A stretch of DNA of 7,515 nucleotides from an uncultured Oscillospiraceae bacterium. Its GTDB lineage: Bacteria; Bacillota; Clostridia; Oscillospirales; Oscillospiraceae. The position numbers were made by a program, and so were the translations under genes. The notes beneath the pieces are model-generated. The model did not search any database. It was not told where the DNA came from and saw only the letters and a list, made by a program, of their open reading frames with translations. The stretch covers positions 1 through 7,515 of the forward strand of contig CAAERF010000079.1 of NCBI GenBank assembly GCA_900758315.1. The letters run 5' to 3'. The first letter of the stretch is position 1. Each line of letters begins with the position of its first letter. Shown here piece by piece: positions 4,542 through 7,515 of the stretch.

Positions 4542-5819
4542 ATGGCAAGAGAAGTAAAACAGGTCACATTTACGAAAGCGGCCATCCCCATGCTGACGAG
4601 AGTGGCGGCATACGCACGGGTGTCCTCGGCAAAGAATGCGATGCACCACTCCCTGTCAGCGCAAGTCAGCTATTACAGCGGCCTGATCCAGAATCATCCC
4701 GGCTGGCAGTATATCGGTGTGTATGCGGACGAGGCCAAGACCGGCACCAAGGATACCAGAGAGGGCTTCGTCAAGCTCGTATCCGATTGCAAGGCCGGGG
4801 AGGTCGATATGGTCATCACCAAATCCATATCCCGCTTTGCCCGGAATACGGTTACTTTGCTGGAGACGGTCCGAGATCTGAAAGCCCTCGGCATTGATGT
4901 CTTCTTTGAGGAGCAAAGCATCCACACCCTTTCCGCTGACGGGGAATTGATGCTTTCGATCCTTGCGTCCTACGCACAGGAGGAAAGTCTGTCGGCCAGC
5001 GAAAACCAGAAATGGCGTGTGCGGAAGAATTTCGAGGAAGGCAAGCCTTGGAATGGAACGCTCCTCGGTTACCGCTACCGAAACGGCGTCTACGTCATCG
5101 AGCCGGATGAGGCCGAAACGGTCCGGCGCATTTTCCGGGAGTACCTTTCCGGCAAAGGCATCGTTTCTATCGCAAACGACCTAAATGCAGACGGCGTGAG
5201 GACCCGGTACGAAAACGCATGTAGCAAGGGAGGCGCTTCACGCATCCTGCACAATTACGCCTACTCCGGAAACCTGCTTCTTCAGAAGACTTTCCGGGAA
5301 AACCACCTGACGAAAAAGACCGTGGTCAACGAGGGCCAGCTGCCGATGTACCACGCAGAGGGTACGCACGAGGCCATTATCAGCTTGGAGGATTATCAAG
5401 CGGTACAGGCCGAAATTGCAAAGAGGGCCAAGAAATACGCTCCTGTCGGGAAGTTCTTTACCGGCAGATACCCATTCTCCAGCCTGATCACGTGCGCTCA
5501 CTGCGGCAAGCACTACCGGCGAAAAATTACTGCCACCGGTCCGGTGTGGATTTGCAGCACCTACAATTATCAGGGCCGTGCCGCCTGTCCCTCCAAGCAG
5601 ATACCGGAGCCTACGCTGACGGCCATGACCGCAGATTTGGATATTGGCGATTTAACGGAAATCATAGCCGAGGACGGGAACACGCTGGTATTCCGCTTCA
5701 AAGACGGTAGAAAAGCCGTTAAACGATGGCATGACCGCTCACGGGCCAAAAGCTGGACTCCGGAGATGAAAGAGGCCGCAAGGCAAAAAGCGATAGAAAG
5801 GAACAAGCGCAATGGCTAA
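4542..5819 (+). CDS. Large serine recombinase, first of a tandem pair (short form)
   Basis: The product is 425 aa starting MAREVKQVTF. The ATG at 4542 follows GGAGG at 6 nt; the in-frame ATG at 4521 has no site. The resolvase catalytic domain spans about residues 20-160, with AYARVSS giving nucleophile S28, then ITKSISRFARNTV (92-104) and DGELMLSILASYAQEES (133-149). The recombinase domain runs about 170-275. A zinc ribbon follows with C318, C321, C338 and C349. After this comes a short strand-rich segment (LVFRFKDG) and a basic tail (401-425). It cuts and rejoins DNA at attachment sites through a Ser-linked intermediate. The long coiled coil seen in most large serine recombinases is missing, unlike its partner. 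The 3' end overlaps the next start by 8 nt, so the two are coupled. Confidence 0.95.
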   Translation: MAREVKQVTFTKAAIPMLTRVAAYARVSSAKNAMHHSLSAQVSYYSGLIQNHPGWQYIGVYADEAKTGTKDTREGFVKLVSDCKAGEVDMVITKSISRFARNTVTLLETVRDLKALGIDVFFEEQSIHTLSADGELMLSILASYAQEESLSASENQKWRVRKNFEEGKPWNGTLLGYRYRNGVYVIEPDEAETVRRIFREYLSGKGIVSIANDLNADGVRTRYENACSKGGASRILHNYAYSGNLLLQKTFRENHLTKKTVVNEGQLPMYHAEGTHEAIISLEDYQAVQAEIAKRAKKYAPVGKFFTGRYPFSSLITCAHCGKHYRRKITATGPVWICSTYNYQGRAACPSKQIPEPTLTAMTADLDIGDLTEIIAEDGNTLVFRFKDGRKAVKRWHDRSRAKSWTPEMKEAARQKAIERNKRNG

Positions 5820-6822
5820 CATCACTGTAATACCGGCTTCAAAGACGCTCCATTCCAAAATGCCGCTCAATGCCCAGAGCAGACGAAAGGTGGCTGGGTA
5901 TGCTCGTGTTTCCACCGACAGCGAAGAGCAGCTTACTTCCTACGAGGCGCAGGTGGATTATTACACCAAGTACATCCGCTCAAATCCGGATTGGGAGTTC
6001 GTGGATGTGTACACGGACGAAGGAATCTTCGCAACAAACACCCGGCACAGAGACGGCTTCAACCGCATGATTGCGGATGCGCTGGCCGGAAAGATCGACC
6101 TGATCGTCACGAAATCCGTCAGCCGCTTTGCCCGAAACACTGTGGACAGCCTTACCGCCGTTCGCAAGCTGAAGGAACACGGCACTGAGGTCTATTTCGA
6201 GAAAGAGGGCATTTACACCTTCGATAGCAAGGGCGAACTGCTGATCACCATCATGTCGAGCCTTGCCCAAGAGGAGAGCCGCTCCATTTCCGAAAATGTC
6301 ACATGGGGCCAGCGAAAACGCTTTGCAGACGGAAAGGTGTCGTTGCCGTATAAATCCTTCCTCGGCTACCGCAAAGGGCCTGACGGCTTGCCGGAGATTG
6401 TGCCGGAGGAGGCGGAGATTGTACGGGAAATCTACAAACTGTTCGTTCAGGGCAAAACGGTGAACTGGATCGCCACACACCTTACATCCAAGGGCATCCC
6501 CACGCCTCGCGGCAAGGAAAAATGGCAGACCAGCACCATAGAGAGCATCCTGACGAACGAAAAATACAAGGGCTCGGCGGTCCTGCAGAAGAAATTCACC
6601 GTGGATTTCCTTTCCAAAAAGATGAAGGTCAACGAGGGCGAGGTGCCGCAATACATTGTGGACCAGAGCCATCCGGCCATTATCGATCCGGAGGAATGGC
6701 AGAAGGTGCAGAATGAAATGGCGGTCCGGAAGGCCAAGGGCAAGCACCACAACAGCCTCAGCCCGTTCTCGGCAAAGATCGTCTGCGGCGATTGCGGCGA
6801 ATTCTACGGCAGCAAGGTCTGA
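5812..6822 (+). CDS. Large serine recombinase, second of the pair, cut short by in-frame TGA
   Basis: The ATG at 5812 follows AAAGGA (5797-5802) at 9 nt. The readable product is 336 aa. The catalytic domain has GYARVST with nucleophile S34, VTKSVSRFARNTV (99-111) and KGELLITIMSSLAQEES (140-156). The recombinase domain spans about 180-290. The zinc ribbon starts with C325 and C328, but TGA at 6820-6822 (codon 337) stops the frame right after FYGSKV. The sequence continues in the same frame to 7395, restoring the second half of the zinc ribbon and a coiled coil. Trp is the residue expected there by family pattern (GSKVW then HSTDKYRRVIWQC), so a TGG to TGA change is the simplest reading. It may be a disrupted gene, a readthrough case or a sequence error. 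Confidence 0.85.
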   Translation: MANITVIPASKTLHSKMPLNAQSRRKVAGYARVSTDSEEQLTSYEAQVDYYTKYIRSNPDWEFVDVYTDEGIFATNTRHRDGFNRMIADALAGKIDLIVTKSVSRFARNTVDSLTAVRKLKEHGTEVYFEKEGIYTFDSKGELLITIMSSLAQEESRSISENVTWGQRKRFADGKVSLPYKSFLGYRKGPDGLPEIVPEEAEIVREIYKLFVQGKTVNWIATHLTSKGIPTPRGKEKWQTSTIESILTNEKYKGSAVLQKKFTVDFLSKKMKVNEGEVPQYIVDQSHPAIIDPEEWQKVQNEMAVRKAKGKHHNSLSPFSAKIVCGDCGEFYGSKV

Positions 6823-6846
6823 CACAGCACGGACAAGTACCGCCGG

Positions 6847-7395
6847 GTGATCTGGCAGTGCAACGGCAAATTCAAAGGCGAATACCGCTGCGGCACACCG
6901 CATCTGTACGAGGAGGGCATCAAGCGGCTGTTCCTCCGGGCCGTTGCCGACCTTACCGAGGACCGGGAGGTACTGCTTGAGACCTGCCGGATGATCCATG
7001 ATGAATACCTGAACACAGACACCATTGATGCAGAGTGCGCCACGCTCAATGATGAGATTGAGATTGTTTCCGGCCTCACGAAAAAGCTGATTGCCGAAAA
7101 CGCCACCACTGCCATTCCGCAGGACGAATACAACAGGAAATACGATGCACTGGTCGAGCGTTACCATGCGGCGCAGGATCGGCTGGATGAACTGCAGAAA
7201 TTGAGAATTACACGGAGCTTTCAGGCCGATGTGCTGGAATGCTTCATGTTTGAGATAAAGGCCATCGACACCTCGCTGCCACTGGAGTACACAGACCGCT
7301 TCTGGCTCAACCTGATCGACCGGGTAACGGTCTACGAGGACAGTCGGCTGGTGTTCCGTTTCAAGAACGGGGCCAAGGTTGAAGAAACTCTATGA
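6847..7395 (+). pseudogene. C-terminal half of the second serine recombinase, downstream of the TGA
   Basis: The frame is the same as 5812-6822 and stays open from 6823 to the TGA at 7393-7395. It supplies the missing zinc-ribbon cysteines (C350 and C360 of the full 527-residue frame), a charged coiled-coil region (about residues 390-465, including ECATLNDEIEIVSGLTKKLI and YHAAQDRLDELQKLR), and the usual C-terminal FWLNLIDRVTVYEDSRLVFR segment. GTG at 6847 is the first possible start but has no ribosome site, so independent translation is unlikely. No second lesion is present, so the break is recent, tolerated by readthrough, or an error. Confidence 0.7.
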
Positions 7396-7410
7396 CGGCA
7401 GAACGCAAAA

Positions 7411-7449
7411 AAGCCGTGACGGGGATCAAGCGGTCCTCATCACGGGCTT
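7411..7449 (+). terminator. Likely terminator of the recombinase operon
   Basis: AAGCCGTGA (7411-7419) pairs with TCACGGGCTT (7440-7449) with one bulged G. An inner GGGGA/TCCTC stem closes an 8-nt loop. CCTTTG follows, a weak T-rich tail. It begins 16 nt after the TGA at 7395. The remaining 66 bases to the window end hold no gene that I can see; a repeated GAAACG (7459 and 7478 areas) is the only visible pattern. Confidence 0.6.
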
Positions 7450-7515
7450 CCTTTGTATGAAACGGTAGTCATTTTTTGAAACGATAGGATACGGGCCTCC
7501 GGCAGATACCGCAAA

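Noticed and set aside
6820..6822. Genetic code with TGA as Trp
   Set aside because: Other genes here use TGG for Trp and end in TGA (for example 2718-2720 and 7393-7395), so TGA acts as a stop.
5980..7167. 395-codon minus-strand frame
   Set aside because: It is antisense to the second recombinase, whose family motifs are clear on the plus strand.

Overview
The window looks like an accessory, mobile region of a gut-type Firmicute (Clostridia, probably Oscillospiraceae or Lachnospiraceae). The basis is strong AGGAGG-type ribosome binding sites before nearly every gene, densely overlapping genes, moderate-to-high GC in the right-hand operon, and tandem large serine recombinases of the clostridial type. 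The host assignment is an inference; no host housekeeping gene is present.

Left part (1-1290, minus strand): a three-gene operon reading leftward. It starts from a clear extended -10 promoter (1261-1266) and encodes a Cro/C1-type HTH regulator, a 168-aa protein with a possible PD-(D/E)XK-type D...ExE motif, and the first 154 residues of a Mod-like site-specific DNA methyltransferase that runs off the window. This resembles the front of a type III-like restriction-modification or related defence locus, with a controller gene first. A strong intrinsic terminator hairpin at 1292-1330 faces the opposite way and has no obvious gene to terminate.

Middle (about 1327-2402): about 1.1 kb without a convincing gene. 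Some 630 bp of it is a degenerate tandem array of about eleven units with a period near 59 bp. Each unit is built on a short hairpin core (CCAGTGGGTACTGG in its best form) followed by an A-rich run and one of two kinds of linker block. The array is interrupted by about 225 bp that hold a 14-nt near-perfect inverted repeat, and a last copy lies at 2187-2240. This array is the least explained feature in the window.

Right part (2403-7395, plus strand): a compact operon-like series. In order it encodes a 105-aa C4 zinc-ribbon protein, a 312-aa HK97-fold major capsid protein, a 103-aa protein with two zinc fingers, a 96-aa HTH plus zinc-finger protein, a 61-aa SHOCT-like protein with a TTG start, and two overlapping large serine recombinases. 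The second recombinase carries an in-frame TGA in the middle of its zinc ribbon; the rest of its frame (to 7395) is intact. A long hairpin at 7411-7449 is a plausible terminator.

No portal, terminase, protease or tail gene is visible beside the capsid gene. The right part therefore reads as a recombinase-mobilised element, satellite-like or domesticated, that carries a solitary capsid gene next to small zinc-finger DNA-binding proteins. The recombinases would move the element, the HTH and zinc-finger proteins may regulate it, and the left operon may be defence cargo or a neighbour.
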